Below, piece after piece: positions 42,663 to 51,957 of a stretch of DNA of 64,000 bases (the first letter of the stretch is position 1; the number at the start of each line of letters is the position of its first letter). The notes below the pieces were generated by a model. That model was not told where the DNA came from and ran no database searches. It worked only from the letters and a program-made list of their open reading frames with translations. Location of the stretch: contig NZ_RAHJ01000019.1 of NCBI RefSeq assembly GCF_003605755.1, forward strand, positions 258,331-322,330, written 5' to 3'. The stretch is from Tsuneonella suprasediminis (GTDB lineage Bacteria > Pseudomonadota > Alphaproteobacteria > Sphingomonadales > Sphingomonadaceae). The translations under genes were made by a program, and so were the position numbers.

Positions 42663-43199
42663 ATGAATGTCCGAACCCGGCTGATCGGTGGTGCGGTCGC
42701 TTTGATTGCTTTGGCGCAACCGCAAGTCTCGCTGGCGCAGGAATGCATCACCAAGCAAGAAGTTGGCAGTTTGGTGATGTATATGATGCCTGTTGCGATC
42801 GACAGCGTGGATCAGGCATGCAGTACCCACCTCTCGCCAGACGGCTTTCTGGCGAGCGGCGCAGCCGGGATGCGAGAGCGTTATGCAGCTATGTCAGATA
42901 AAGAATGGCCCAACGCACGACGCGCATTGTTCAAGTTTGCACGGAACGGAAGACCTGCCGAAGCCGATGATCCATTCGACTTCTCGGCCCTTCCGGACGA
43001 GGCGGTAAGGCCACTTGCCACTGCCATGTTCGGAACCAAAATTCGCAATGCGATCAAAGTTGACGACTGCGCGAACTATGAAGAAGCCCTGCAGGTTTTT
43101 TCACCCATCGAACCGCACGACGTAGCCAGCCTTGTGGCGTTCATTGCATCGGTGGTGAAAGTTGAAAATCCATCGGTTTGTAAGGAGCCGCAGGAATGA
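42663..43199 (+). CDS. secreted protein of unknown function
   Basis: A 178-residue protein with a signal peptide (MNVRTRLIGGAVALIALAQP, cleavage near SLAQ-E) and no family that I recognise. Three cysteines after the signal (in QECITK, VDQACSTH and KVDDCANYE) and one near the end (SVCKEP) could form two disulfides. The start is set by GAAGGG with a seven-base gap. It overlaps pncC by four bases (ATGA), which suggests co-translation but gives no clear functional link. Confidence 0.85.
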   Translation: MNVRTRLIGGAVALIALAQPQVSLAQECITKQEVGSLVMYMMPVAIDSVDQACSTHLSPDGFLASGAAGMRERYAAMSDKEWPNARRALFKFARNGRPAEADDPFDFSALPDEAVRPLATAMFGTKIRNAIKVDDCANYEEALQVFSPIEPHDVASLVAFIASVVKVENPSVCKEPQE

Positions 43200-43696
43200 C
43201 CGGATCTGTTTTGCCTGACGAGATTGTCGAACTCGCCCAGAAGGTGGTGGACGAAAATGCTCGTCTCGGGCGCAAAGTGGTCACTGCGGAAAGTTGCACC
43301 GGCGGCCTGGTCGCCGCAGCCCTTACTGAGATACCCGGATCTTCCGCTGTCCTCGATCGCGGCTTTGTGACTTATTCAAATCAAGCAAAACAAGAAACGC
43401 TTGGTGTATCGAGCGAACTGATCGAAACGTTTGGCGCCGTATCCATCGCATGTGTCTGGGCGATGGCTCAGGGAGCTTTGGCAAAAAGCGGAGCCGATGT
43501 GGCGGTGGCAATCAGCGGAGTTGCCGGGCCAGACGGCGGAACCGAGTTGAAACCTGTCGGCACAGTTGTCTTTGCCCGCGCACTTCGCGGCAAAGACGGT
43601 GAGCCAGAGGGTGAAATGAAGCTGTTCGACGGACAATCGCGCGGTGAGGTCCGCCGTCAGGCAACGCTCTGCGCGCTCGAACTGTTGTTGCCATAA
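43196..43696 (+). CDS. pncC: nicotinamide-nucleotide amidohydrolase, CinA C-terminal type
   Basis: Deamidates NMN to nicotinic acid mononucleotide for NAD recycling. The 166 residues are the stand-alone PncC domain, with TAESCTGGLVAAALTEIPGS, GFVTYSNQAKQETLGV, and AISGVAGPDGGTELKPVGTV. All match the CinA C-terminal family. No N-terminal COG1058 domain is attached. It overlaps the upstream gene and runs 40 bases into the convergent Coq10/RatA-like gene. Confidence 0.93.
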   Translation: MTGSVLPDEIVELAQKVVDENARLGRKVVTAESCTGGLVAAALTEIPGSSAVLDRGFVTYSNQAKQETLGVSSELIETFGAVSIACVWAMAQGALAKSGADVAVAISGVAGPDGGTELKPVGTVVFARALRGKDGEPEGEMKLFDGQSRGEVRRQATLCALELLLP

Positions 43697-44118
43697 AGGG
43701 CATCGGCGCGAGCTTCGAATGCAGCGACCATTTTGCGAAAGGCGCGATCGAAATACTGGCCAGCCAGTGCCTCGAACATCCTGTTGCGAAATGTGAAATC
43801 GACTGCAAAATCGACTTCGCACCCGCCCCCCGGTAAATCCGTGAAAGTCCAGACGTTATCCAGATCCTTCATCGGACCGTCGATATACTGGACCTCTATC
43901 CGATGTGGGCGATCTTTGCTCACGCGCGAAGTGAACTTTTCCCGCAATGCCTTGAACCCAACGAGCATGTCGGCAACCATTTCAGTTTCACTGTTTGACC
44001 GGATACGCGTGGCAACCACCCAAGGCAGAAATTCGCTGTAATCACCAACGTCAGCGACCAGATCAAACATCTGGGCGGCACTGTAAGGCAGGCGCCGTAC
44101 TTCGCGAATGCCCGGCAT
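43657..44118 (-). CDS. Coq10/RatA-type START-domain protein
   Basis: A 153-residue SRPBCC-fold protein. The pattern REVRRLPYSAAQMFDLVADV, YSEFLPWVVATRI, and FRNRMFEALAGQYFDRAF is that of the Coq10/RatA family, which in mitochondria and proteobacteria helps ubiquinone function; RatA was described as a toxin in E. coli, which I would not assume here. The start overlaps the lipA stop (TGATG), so both are one transcript. Its last 40 bases overlap the end of pncC on the other strand. Confidence 0.9.
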   Translation of the reverse strand: MPGIREVRRLPYSAAQMFDLVADVGDYSEFLPWVVATRIRSNSETEMVADMLVGFKALREKFTSRVSKDRPHRIEVQYIDGPMKDLDNVWTFTDLPGGGCEVDFAVDFTFRNRMFEALAGQYFDRAFRKMVAAFEARADALYGNNSSSAQSVA

Positions 44119-45044
44119 CAGGCCTGCCGCTTGGCCAGTTTTGCTTCGCGGGCTGCTTTCATTTCTGCGAAATCATCACCTGCATGATAGCTTGAGCGGG
44201 TCAGCGGAGTGGCTGCTACCTGCAAAAACCCCTTCGCGCGTGCGTTCGATCCATAGGCTGCGAAGGCCTTGGGTTCGACGAACTCCTCCACCTTTGCGTG
44301 TTTGGGCGTGGGCTGAAGATATTGTCCCATCGTTATAAAATCGATGTCCGCGCTGCGCATGTCATCCATCACCTGATGAACTTCCAGGCGCGTCTCACCC
44401 AATCCAAGCATGATACCGGACTTCGTAAAAATCAGCGGATTATGCGCCTTCACTTCTTCGAGCAAACGCAACGAAGCATAGTACCGCGCACCGGGGCGAA
44501 TGGTGGGATAAAGTCGCGGAATCGTTTCCAGATTGTGGTTGAACACATCGGGCCCGGCTTCGCAGATTTCCTCAATCGACTGCTTCATCCTTCCGCGAAA
44601 ATCGGGAGTCAGAATTTCAATCGTTGTGTCCGGTGTCTCGCGCCGCAAAGCCTTGATGACTTTCACGAACTGGCCTGCCCCGCGATCGGGCAGATCGTCG
44701 CGGTCGACGCTGGTGATAACGATATGCGCCAATCCCATCTCCGCCGCGGCGATTGCGGTGTTTTCCGGCTCAAACGGATCGACTGGCATCGGCATGCCGG
44801 TCTTGATGTTGCAAAACCGACATGCCCGGGTGCAAGTGTCGCCCAGAATCATGACTGTCGCATGCTTCTTGGTCCAGCATTCGCCAATATTCGGACACGC
44901 CGCTTCCTCGCAAACCGTATGCAAGCTGAGATCGCGCATCAGTTTACGCGTTTCGTTGTACCCCTTGCTGGTGGGGGCCTTAACGCGAATCCAGTCTGGC
45001 TTGCGCTGACGTTCCGGGCGAGGTGCGGATGAAAGGTCGTTCAT
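44118..45044 (-). CDS. lipA: lipoyl synthase
   Basis: Radical SAM enzyme that inserts two sulfurs into octanoyl chains on lipoyl domains, such as those of the PDH complex encoded at 54.6-57.2 kb. The 308 residues have the auxiliary cluster cysteines C45, C50 and C56 ([13 protein letters not shown]), the radical SAM C71-x3-C75-x2-C78 ([10 protein letters not shown]) and the C-terminal [10 protein letters not shown]. The ATG at 45044 gives the normal length; an earlier start is in frame but adds unrelated residues. Confidence 0.96.
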   Translation of the reverse strand: MNDLSSAPRPERQRKPDWIRVKAPTSKGYNETRKLMRDLSLHTVCEEAACPNIGECWTKKHATVMILGDTCTRACRFCNIKTGMPMPVDPFEPENTAIAAAEMGLAHIVITSVDRDDLPDRGAGQFVKVIKALRRETPDTTIEILTPDFRGRMKQSIEEICEAGPDVFNHNLETIPRLYPTIRPGARYYASLRLLEEVKAHNPLIFTKSGIMLGLGETRLEVHQVMDDMRSADIDFITMGQYLQPTPKHAKVEEFVEPKAFAAYGSNARAKGFLQVAATPLTRSSYHAGDDFAEMKAAREAKLAKRQA

Positions 45045-45104
45045 GACCGTGCACTTAGTATCGGGGCTTGCCAGAGGCAATGCCATGCGGCAATCCAACA
45101 CGCG

Positions 45105-45758
45105 ATGAATACAAAGCCGTCCCTAGAACTCGCAAGCCTCATAGAGGGTTACCGTCGCTTTCGTGCCAATGGGTGGAACCCACGGCGCGAACGATGGGCC
45201 GCATTACGCGAAGGGCAGGAGCCGCGCGTAATGGTTATCGCCTGCTCCGACAGCAGAGTCGATCCGGCGCAAATTTTCGATGTCGATCCGGGGCAGATTT
45301 TCGTCGTTCGCAATGTCGCCGCGATGGTTCCTCCGTTCGAAACCAGTCCCGGACATCACGGTGTTTCTGCGGCTTTGGAATTTGCCGTGCAGGTTCTGAG
45401 AGTTCGCGAAATTGTGGTAATGGGTCATGGAATGTGCGGCGGGTGCAAGGCGGCATTGACACAGGAACTGGCTGGGACCGAACCCGGCAAAGGTGGCTTT
45501 ATCGCCGACTGGATCGAACTTCTCGATGGCGCACGCGAAGAAGTGGTGCACAAGCACGGCACCCAAGGGCGCGAAGCAGAAAAAGCGATGGAATTGGCCG
45601 GGGTGAAGGTTAGCCTAGCCAACCTGCGAACTTTTCCTTGTGTTTCTGAACTGGAAAGCCGGGGTAAGCTCACTTTGCGTGGAGCATTCTTTGCGATTTC
45701 CGATGGGCTGTTGCACGTGCTGGATGAGGAAAGTGGAGAGTTCTCGCCGGTCGAATAA
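45105..45758 (+). CDS. beta-class carbonic anhydrase
   Basis: Interconverts CO2 and bicarbonate. The 217 residues have all zinc and proton-transfer residues: C47, D49 and R51 in [13 protein letters not shown], and H108 and C111 in [14 protein letters not shown]. No signal peptide, so it is cytoplasmic. It would supply bicarbonate to biotin carboxylases and carbamoyl-phosphate synthase. It is divergent from lipA with a 60-base gap. Confidence 0.94.
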   Translation: MNTKPSLELASLIEGYRRFRANGWNPRRERWAALREGQEPRVMVIACSDSRVDPAQIFDVDPGQIFVVRNVAAMVPPFETSPGHHGVSAALEFAVQVLRVREIVVMGHGMCGGCKAALTQELAGTEPGKGGFIADWIELLDGAREEVVHKHGTQGREAEKAMELAGVKVSLANLRTFPCVSELESRGKLTLRGAFFAISDGLLHVLDEESGEFSPVE

Positions 45759-45807
45759 CGGCGATCCAAGGTTGCGGACCTGCTTCATCCGGCCCATTTA
45801 ACCGGCT

Positions 45808-46518
45808 ATGACTTCAGAAAACCTCAAGAATATCGCCCTGCTGATCGACGCCGACAACACCACGCCCGCGGGCATCGATCCAGTGTTGACGGTGATGGCC
45901 GAACTGGGCCAGGTCAATATCAGACGCGCCTACGGCAATTTCGCCAAGCAGGGTTTGTCCAAATGGGATCGAATCACCAATAAATATGGCATTCGGCCAC
46001 AACAGCAATTCGATGTATCGAAAGGCAAGAACGCCACCGATATGGCAATGACGATCGACGCGATCGACTTACTTTATCAGGGCAAGGTCGATGGCTTCGG
46101 CATCATGAGTTCAGATAGCGATTTTACGCCGCTGGTCACACGATTACGTCAGGATGGTATCGTTGTGTACGGCTTTGGCGGTGCAAAAACGCCGGATGCA
46201 TTCAAGTCGGTTTGCACACGATTCATCGATATCGATCAGTTGATCCGTAACGCGAAGGAAGATGAAAAGACAGCTAACCCGGCAGCGGCAGCTGACGCTG
46301 ACTTGCTCGATCTGATCGGCGCTGCCTACAAAGAGGCGAAGCGGGACGACGAAGGCTTCGCTCGCCTCCAGCAAGTCGGTCAGATCGCCGGCAACCGTTC
46401 AAGCTTCGACGTTCGAAACTACGGGTTCAAGAACCTTTCCGACCTGTTCCGCTCGCTCGACAATTACAAGGTTGAGCGGCGTGATGATGGGCAGTTGTGG
46501 GTCAAACGTCTACGTTGA
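45808..46518 (+). CDS. NYN-domain (LabA/DUF88-like) RNase with LOTUS domain
   Basis: A 236-residue protein. The N-terminal NYN (PIN-like) domain has the acidic catalytic set in ALLIDADNTTP, the KGKNATDMAMTIDAIDLL segment, and the terminal acidic pair in MSSDSDFTPLV. A C-terminal OST-HTH/LOTUS RNA-binding domain occupies about residues 165-236 (LLDLIGAAYKEAKRDDEG, FDVRNYGFKNLSDLFRSL). The combination predicts an RNA-processing nuclease of unknown target. It follows the carbonic anhydrase by about 50 bases; no antitoxin or defence neighbour is seen. Confidence 0.9.
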   Translation: MTSENLKNIALLIDADNTTPAGIDPVLTVMAELGQVNIRRAYGNFAKQGLSKWDRITNKYGIRPQQQFDVSKGKNATDMAMTIDAIDLLYQGKVDGFGIMSSDSDFTPLVTRLRQDGIVVYGFGGAKTPDAFKSVCTRFIDIDQLIRNAKEDEKTANPAAAADADLLDLIGAAYKEAKRDDEGFARLQQVGQIAGNRSSFDVRNYGFKNLSDLFRSLDNYKVERRDDGQLWVKRLR

Positions 46519-46571
46519 ATGTCAGCGCGTTTATTCATACGCTAGCCGATTATCCTGACGACGGGCCCTCG

Positions 46572-46618
46572 TAAAAAGAGAACGCGGCGCCAACCCTGAA
46601 TGGTCGCGCCGCGTCTCT
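46572..46618 (-). terminator. intrinsic terminator of the TPR-like gene
   Basis: ACGCGGCGC (46582-46590) pairs with GCGCCGCGT (46606-46614), extended by AGAG/CTCT on the outside. On the minus strand it is followed by TTTTTAC, 30 bases after the stop of the repeat-protein gene. The plus-strand NYN gene ends just before it, but there is no T-tract on that side. Confidence 0.8.
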
Positions 46619-46643
46619 GATTTTGGCAATGTTTCAGGTGGGA

Positions 46644-47948
46644 TTACTGATTATTGCCCGCAGTCGCGCCGCCAGCCTTTTGTTTGGCGTAGATCGACCA
46701 CAGATATGCAATCGGCTGACGCTCGCCCTGCACCTTCGCAAAAGTCTGCTGTGCCTCTGCATACTTGCCTTGGTCGGCGAGAGCGATACCAAGGCGTGTC
46801 AATACACGCGGGGTGTCGACACCGGGCTTGTCTAAAGCGCGCTTGTAATAACCTTCCGCCTTGGCAGCCTCGCCATAGCTAAGGAACGCATCGCCAGCGG
46901 CATTGATGGTGGCGAGAGAAGCACCAGCTTTATCGGCATCGCTCGCGAGAGACGGCAAGCTCGATTTGTCCGCTGAGAGGCGGGAAGTAGCGATCGACTT
47001 CGCTTCCGAAACGGTAACATCGCTTGCCGAGAGTTGGCCTGCGGCGATACCTGCATCAATAACTTTCAGCGTTTCACCTGGCAGGCGACGGGCGTCTGCG
47101 GCAGTGAAATATTCAACGTAATCCCGAGAGTTACGCAACGAATTCGTCCGCATGGAGAGACGCATCAGATCAAGAAGCGACTGACCTTCAAAATCGTAGA
47201 AATTGCGTTCGATAGCGATCGCGTCTCCCCAGCTGTTCACCGAAGGAAAAAGCTCCGCGTAAAGCCCGGCATATTTGAGAGCAGACTCTTTCAGGTCGCC
47301 TTCATAAGACATCGCCACGGCGCGCTTGATCCATGCCTCAGGCACTGCTTCGCCAGCCTGCTGCTTCTTGGAAATCGCCAGTTGGAGAGCGTCGATACCC
47401 TTCTGCGGTTGCTTCTGCGCGAACCACGATTCTGCGATCAGAAGTTCAGGATCGCCTTTGTTATTGCCGGCATCGATCGACTGCTGCGCACGAGAAATCG
47501 CCGCATTCCAGTCTTTCGCCTGATACGCGAGTTGCGATGCAGCAAACAGGTTGGTCGCCAGCGATTCAGCGGGCGTTTTGCCGCTGTCGAGCATCATATC
47601 GAGGCCCTTGCGCTGAGTGGCGAGATCTTTTGCCTTCGTTCCGACCGAATAGGTGATCTGGCCGGCAACGAAGTTGTCATCCGGCGTTTTGGCCATGGCA
47701 ACCACCTGAGGCAGTTCGGCCTGAAGCGTGGCAATGTCCGTGCTATCGTCCTGCAGCTTTTGAGCGAAGGGTTGATAGGCGCCAACAAATTCCTTCGAAT
47801 AATTGGCCTTCGGCGCGCTTTCTTTTTCTTTCTTCTTGGCCGCAAAAGCCGGCGTGGCAGTTGCCGTCAAACCGAAGGCTGCGCCGGTGGTAAGGGCGAT
47901 AGCCATAGCAAGGCGTGAGGCGGGGCGGCGGATGGAATGCAAGGGCAT
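46644..47948 (-). CDS. secreted TPR-like repeat protein
   Basis: A 434-residue protein. A signal peptide (RLAMAIALTTGAAFGLTATA, cleavage near AFA-A) is followed by a lysine-rich stretch (KKKEKES) and by repeated helical units that look like tetratricopeptide repeats, clearest in AYQAKDWNAAISRAQQSID, PELLIAESWFAQKQPQKGID and IALADQGKYAEAQQTFAKV. It is probably periplasmic and protein-binding; no partner is evident. The start is supported by GGGAGAT eight bases ahead. It is divergent from gyrA. Confidence 0.85.
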   Translation of the reverse strand: MPLHSIRRPASRLAMAIALTTGAAFGLTATATPAFAAKKKEKESAPKANYSKEFVGAYQPFAQKLQDDSTDIATLQAELPQVVAMAKTPDDNFVAGQITYSVGTKAKDLATQRKGLDMMLDSGKTPAESLATNLFAASQLAYQAKDWNAAISRAQQSIDAGNNKGDPELLIAESWFAQKQPQKGIDALQLAISKKQQAGEAVPEAWIKRAVAMSYEGDLKESALKYAGLYAELFPSVNSWGDAIAIERNFYDFEGQSLLDLMRLSMRTNSLRNSRDYVEYFTAADARRLPGETLKVIDAGIAAGQLSASDVTVSEAKSIATSRLSADKSSLPSLASDADKAGASLATINAAGDAFLSYGEAAKAEGYYKRALDKPGVDTPRVLTRLGIALADQGKYAEAQQTFAKVQGERQPIAYLWSIYAKQKAGGATAGNNQ

Positions 47949-48257
47949 CGATGTGATCTCCCAGGAGGTAATTAGAGTGAGTGGTTGACCCGGCCAAAAT
48001 GGCACGGGCTTCGGTCTCGCAGTGCTACTGCCGTGTCGAATGGAACATTGCAAACCCGATATCGATCCTCGCGTGAATGCGCTTTGAACGCAGTTGATGC
48101 CCTTGAGTCAGAAAAGTCGCCCGGCCAGGACCAATCATATGTGGAAAACGGCGCGTTTCCGGGGATCCTCCGTTCGATCAAACTGGTCTCTCGCGCGCCC
48201 TTCCCCTAGGCTTTTCCTACCCTGCGCGAATGGCGCGAAACTGTCAGAACAAAAACC
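47949..48257. other. divergent intergenic region before gyrA
   Basis: About 309 bases between the divergent repeat-protein and gyrA genes. I see no gene or RNA in it. It must hold the promoters for both, but no sequence matches a strong consensus; a GGAAC-N16-CGAT at 48042-48066 is one base from an EcfG promoter and is not called. Confidence 0.5.
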
Positions 48258-51050
48258 TTGAACGACGATACCCAGAACCTGACCCCGCCGACCCCATCGG
48301 ATGATTACGCCCGCGTCGACATCGTCGACGAAATGAAAACGAGCTATCTCGATTACGCGATGAGCGTGATCGTATCCCGCGCGCTTCCCGATGTGCGTGA
48401 TGGTCTCAAGCCGGTTCATCGCCGCATTCTGTTCGCCAGTCAGGAAGGCGGCTTTGTCGCCGGGCGCCCTTATCGCAAGAGCGCGAAAATCGTCGGTGAC
48501 GTGATGGGTAACTACCACCCGCACGGCGACAGCGCGATTTACGACGCACTGGCGCGCATGACGCAGCCGTGGTCGATGCGGGTGCCGCTGATAGATGGTC
48601 AGGGTAACTTCGGTTCGATGGACCCCGATCCGCCGGCTTCGATGCGCTATACCGAAGCGCGCCTCGCACGGGTCGCCAATTCCTTGCTCGACGATCTCGA
48701 CAAGGATACGGTCGATTTCGCGGATAACTATGATGGTTCGCGGCAGGAACCCACAGTTCTTCCTGCACGCTTCCCCAACCTGTTGGTGAACGGTGCGGGG
48801 GGCATCGCGGTCGGCATGGCGACCAATATCCCTCCGCATAATCTGGGGGAAGTGATCGACGGGTGCCTCGCTTACATCGAAAATCCCCATATCACGAGCG
48901 AAGAACTGTTCGAAATCATTCCGGGGCCGGATTTCCCGACTGCTCCGCTGATCCTCGGTCAGTCTGGTGCGAAAGCGGCGTACACCACTGGCCGCGGCTC
49001 TATTCTTATGCGCGCGCGGCATACCATTGAAACAGCGCGCGGGGATCGCGAATCGATCGTATTTACCTCCATCCCCTATCAGGTCGGCAAAGCCGGTCTG
49101 GTCGAGAAAATCGCCGAAGCTGCCAAAGACAAGCGGATCGAAGGTATCTCGGACATTCGCGACGAGTCTAACCGCGAGGGTGTGCGGGTGGTCATCGATC
49201 TCAAGCGGGACGCCACTGCAGAGGTCGTGCTTAATCAGATCTGGCGGCATACCCCTGCGCAAGCCAGCTTCCCGGCGAATATGCTGGCGATCCGTGGTGG
49301 GCGCCCTGAAACGCTCAGCCTGCGCGATATCATTCAGGCGTTCATCCATTTCCGCGAACAGGTCATCACGCGGCGCACCAAGTTCGAACTGAACAAGGCG
49401 CGTGAGCGAGCGCACGTCTTGCTCGGCTTGGTTGTTGCAGTCTCAAACCTCGATGAAGTGGTGGCGATGATCCGTGGATCGTCTAACCCTGCGGAAGCAC
49501 GCGGCCGTCTGCTTTCGAAGGAATGGCCAATTGGCGATATCGCTCAGTATATCGCGCTCGTTGAGGCGATCGAACCGTCTGCCGATGAAAGCGGGGGCAC
49601 CTATCGCCTGTCCGAGCGTCAGGTGCGTGCGATCCTCGAATTGCGCCTACACCGCCTGACGGCACTAGGCCGCGATGAAATCGGGGGCGAGTTGAAAGAA
49701 CTCGCCATTGCGATCGAGGAATATCTCTCGATCCTTGCTGACCGAGTGAAACTCTACGGTGTCATGCGTGGTGAACTTGAGGAGATTCGCGACCTCTATG
49801 CCACTCCGCGCGTCAGTGAAATCGCTCCGGCGTGGGATGGTCTCGACGATGAAGACCTGATCGAACGGGACGATATGGTGGTCACTGTCACCCTCGACGG
49901 TTACATCAAGCGCACGCCTCTCTCGAGTTTCCGGGCACAGCATCGCGGCGGCAAGGGCCGTGCCGGGATGGCAACGAAGGATGAGGATGCCGTGTCGAAC
50001 ATGTTCGTCACCAGCACCCATAATCCGGTGTTGTTCTTCTCAACTGCAGGCAAAGCCTATCGTCTCAAAGTGTGGAAGCTGCCCGAAGGCGGTCCGACCA
50101 CGCGTGGACGCCCCATCGTCAACCTGCTGCCTGCACTCGACGACGGCGAAACGATCGCCGCAGTCCTGCCTTTGCCGGAAGACGAAGATAGCTGGGGCGC
50201 ACTTTCGGTCGTCTTTGCTACCGCCAGGGGAAGTGTGCGCCGCAACTCAATGGATGCATTCGCGAATATCCCGTCAAACGGCAAACTGGCGATGCGTTTC
50301 GAAGATGGGTCCGACGACAAGCTGATTGGTGTCGCCCTGCTCGATGCGACCGACGATGTCTTGCTCGCCAGTCGCAATGGCAAGGCGATCCGTTTCGCGG
50401 GCGAAGACGTTCGCGAGTTCACCAGTCGCACCTCTACCGGTGTGCGCGGGATGAACCTGAAGGATGGGGATGAGGTCGTTTCGCTGTCCATCCTGCACAA
50501 AGTGGGAACCGATTCCGAGGAGCGGGAGCAATATCTGCGCTTCGCTCCCTGGAAGGCAGAGAAAGAAGGCGAACCCGATCTGACACCCGAACGATTTGCC
50601 GAACTGGCAGAGCGTGAACAGTTCATCCTTACCGTCTGCGCCAACGGGTTTGGCAAGCTCTCGTCCGCCTACGAATACCGGCGCATCGGTCGTGGTGGGC
50701 AAGGCATCACCAATATCGACAACATCAAGCGGAACGGCCCGGTTGTCGCCAGCTTCACTGCTACACAGGCCGATCAGTTGATGCTGGTGACCGATCAGGC
50801 AAAGTTGATCCGCATCGGTCTGGATAGTTTGCGTGTAATTGGTCGCGGTTCGGCAGGGGTCAAGCTGTTCGACGTGGCTAAGGGTGAAACTATCGTCAGC
50901 GCGGTACGGATCGACGAAGACGAAGCGCCGGAAAGCGATGCTGAGGAAGCCATTGTCGAGGAAATGGTCGGCCGTGGAACGGAACAGACTGCGCCTCACA
51001 CCACTCCGCAAAGCGATAGCGATATAGACGGCGACGAGCCCGACGCATAA
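48258..51050 (+). CDS. gyrA: DNA gyrase subunit A
   Basis: Breaks and rejoins DNA to introduce negative supercoils with GyrB. The 930 residues contain the catalytic tyrosine in [10 protein letters not shown] (Tyr131, equivalent to E. coli Tyr122) and a quinolone-determining region with wild-type Ser92 and Asp96 (GDSAIYDA, equivalent to Ser83 and Asp87), so no target-based quinolone resistance is expected. The C-terminal beta-pinwheel has a GyrA box ([10 protein letters not shown]) and an acidic tail. The start is a TTG; no ATG or GTG lies in frame between it and the upstream stop at 48207. Confidence 0.97.
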   Translation: MNDDTQNLTPPTPSDDYARVDIVDEMKTSYLDYAMSVIVSRALPDVRDGLKPVHRRILFASQEGGFVAGRPYRKSAKIVGDVMGNYHPHGDSAIYDALARMTQPWSMRVPLIDGQGNFGSMDPDPPASMRYTEARLARVANSLLDDLDKDTVDFADNYDGSRQEPTVLPARFPNLLVNGAGGIAVGMATNIPPHNLGEVIDGCLAYIENPHITSEELFEIIPGPDFPTAPLILGQSGAKAAYTTGRGSILMRARHTIETARGDRESIVFTSIPYQVGKAGLVEKIAEAAKDKRIEGISDIRDESNREGVRVVIDLKRDATAEVVLNQIWRHTPAQASFPANMLAIRGGRPETLSLRDIIQAFIHFREQVITRRTKFELNKARERAHVLLGLVVAVSNLDEVVAMIRGSSNPAEARGRLLSKEWPIGDIAQYIALVEAIEPSADESGGTYRLSERQVRAILELRLHRLTALGRDEIGGELKELAIAIEEYLSILADRVKLYGVMRGELEEIRDLYATPRVSEIAPAWDGLDDEDLIERDDMVVTVTLDGYIKRTPLSSFRAQHRGGKGRAGMATKDEDAVSNMFVTSTHNPVLFFSTAGKAYRLKVWKLPEGGPTTRGRPIVNLLPALDDGETIAAVLPLPEDEDSWGALSVVFATARGSVRRNSMDAFANIPSNGKLAMRFEDGSDDKLIGVALLDATDDVLLASRNGKAIRFAGEDVREFTSRTSTGVRGMNLKDGDEVVSLSILHKVGTDSEEREQYLRFAPWKAEKEGEPDLTPERFAELAEREQFILTVCANGFGKLSSAYEYRRIGRGGQGITNIDNIKRNGPVVASFTATQADQLMLVTDQAKLIRIGLDSLRVIGRGSAGVKLFDVAKGETIVSAVRIDEDEAPESDAEEAIVEEMVGRGTEQTAPHTTPQSDSDIDGDEPDA

Positions 51051-51100
51051 TCTGCCAGGCGGAAAGCTGAATCCAGCTCGGGCTTTGGGCTTAAGCATTC

Positions 51101-51140
51101 GCAAATTCCGCATCACCGATTATGGTGATGCGGAATTTGC
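51101..51140. repeat. perfect 17-bp inverted repeat downstream of gyrA
   Basis: GCAAATTCCGCATCACC (51101-51117) and its exact complement (51124-51140) enclose a six-base loop GATTAT. The stem is long and without mismatches. No T-tract follows on either strand. It lies 51 bases after gyrA and 70 bases before the convergent YhhN gene, so it may serve as a terminator for both, or be a palindromic repeat element. Confidence 0.75.
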
Positions 51141-51209
51141 AGGAATGTGGTTCCTGTAACGCACCGGGGGCATTGGCTGCCGCGATGCCGTCCTTATTAC
51201 CCCTAATAG

Positions 51210-51857
51210 TCAGGCGCGATGATCGCGTCGCAGGCCTTGGATAATGCCGGTGCAGATCATGAACTGTCCCGCGTAATACAGCGGCCAGATCAACCACGAG
51301 GTCACGCTCTCGGGCAACGCCCCGCCCATGCGTGCGAAAATCAGCCAGTCGGAAACAATGAACAGTATGGCCCCAGCCCCGACATGATATCGACCGAACC
51401 GGCTAAGCCATGCACTTGCCGCCATAGCACCCAATCCAATGGCGTATATGCCAACACCTGCATCGCCTGACAGAAGCCATGAAATGATCGGCACCATAAC
51501 CAACATCGTCAACGCCGCCGCGCGCTGTGCCCCGGTGACGTTCGTTCTACGGTTACGCCAATAGAGTCCGATCGCGATCAGATGGCCGATGAAGAAGATC
51601 GCTCCACCGACAATCGTGTCGAGCTCCATCCCCACATCGCCCGCCGCACCGAAGGCCATAATGATCGCCAACAGTCTTGCATCCAACGAATGATGCCGAA
51701 CAAGTGCATATGGCACCAGAAAACCGACCGAGAGGCCCTTCAGCATCATGGCATAAACGCTGCCGATCCACGGTTCAGGCAAGAAATAAAATGCAATCGA
51801 AGCGGCAAGGCTAGCCAACAACCATGGGCGATCTTCGATTAGAGTGCGTCTTGGCAT
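51210..51857 (-). CDS. lysoplasmalogenase, YhhN/TMEM86 family
   Basis: Integral membrane hydrolase family that in animals cleaves vinyl-ether lysolipids; the bacterial role is unclear. The 215 residues are mostly hydrophobic, with about seven or eight segments such as LLASLAASIAFYFLPEPWIG and GAGAILFIVSDWLIFARM. The conserved acidic pair is seen in FGAAGDVGMELD and in SDWLIFA. The ATG at 51857 has a GGAGAA ribosome-binding site nine bases ahead. It is convergent with gyrA across a strong hairpin and divergent from trmFO. Confidence 0.88.
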   Translation of the reverse strand: MPRRTLIEDRPWLLASLAASIAFYFLPEPWIGSVYAMMLKGLSVGFLVPYALVRHHSLDARLLAIIMAFGAAGDVGMELDTIVGGAIFFIGHLIAIGLYWRNRRTNVTGAQRAAALTMLVMVPIISWLLSGDAGVGIYAIGLGAMAASAWLSRFGRYHVGAGAILFIVSDWLIFARMGGALPESVTSWLIWPLYYAGQFMICTGIIQGLRRDHRA

Positions 51858-51957
51858 GGTCAGGTCATTCTCCCCGCCCCGCTTGCCCCAATGCTGGGTG
51901 CTATGCAATCGCACACCCCTTGCCGCATGGGGATAGCGAGACTAGGCGCGCGGTGAC

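Noticed and set aside
43657-44118. RatA toxin of a toxin-antitoxin pair
   Set aside because: No antitoxin partner; it is coupled to lipA, and the family is better explained by a Coq10-like ubiquinone role.
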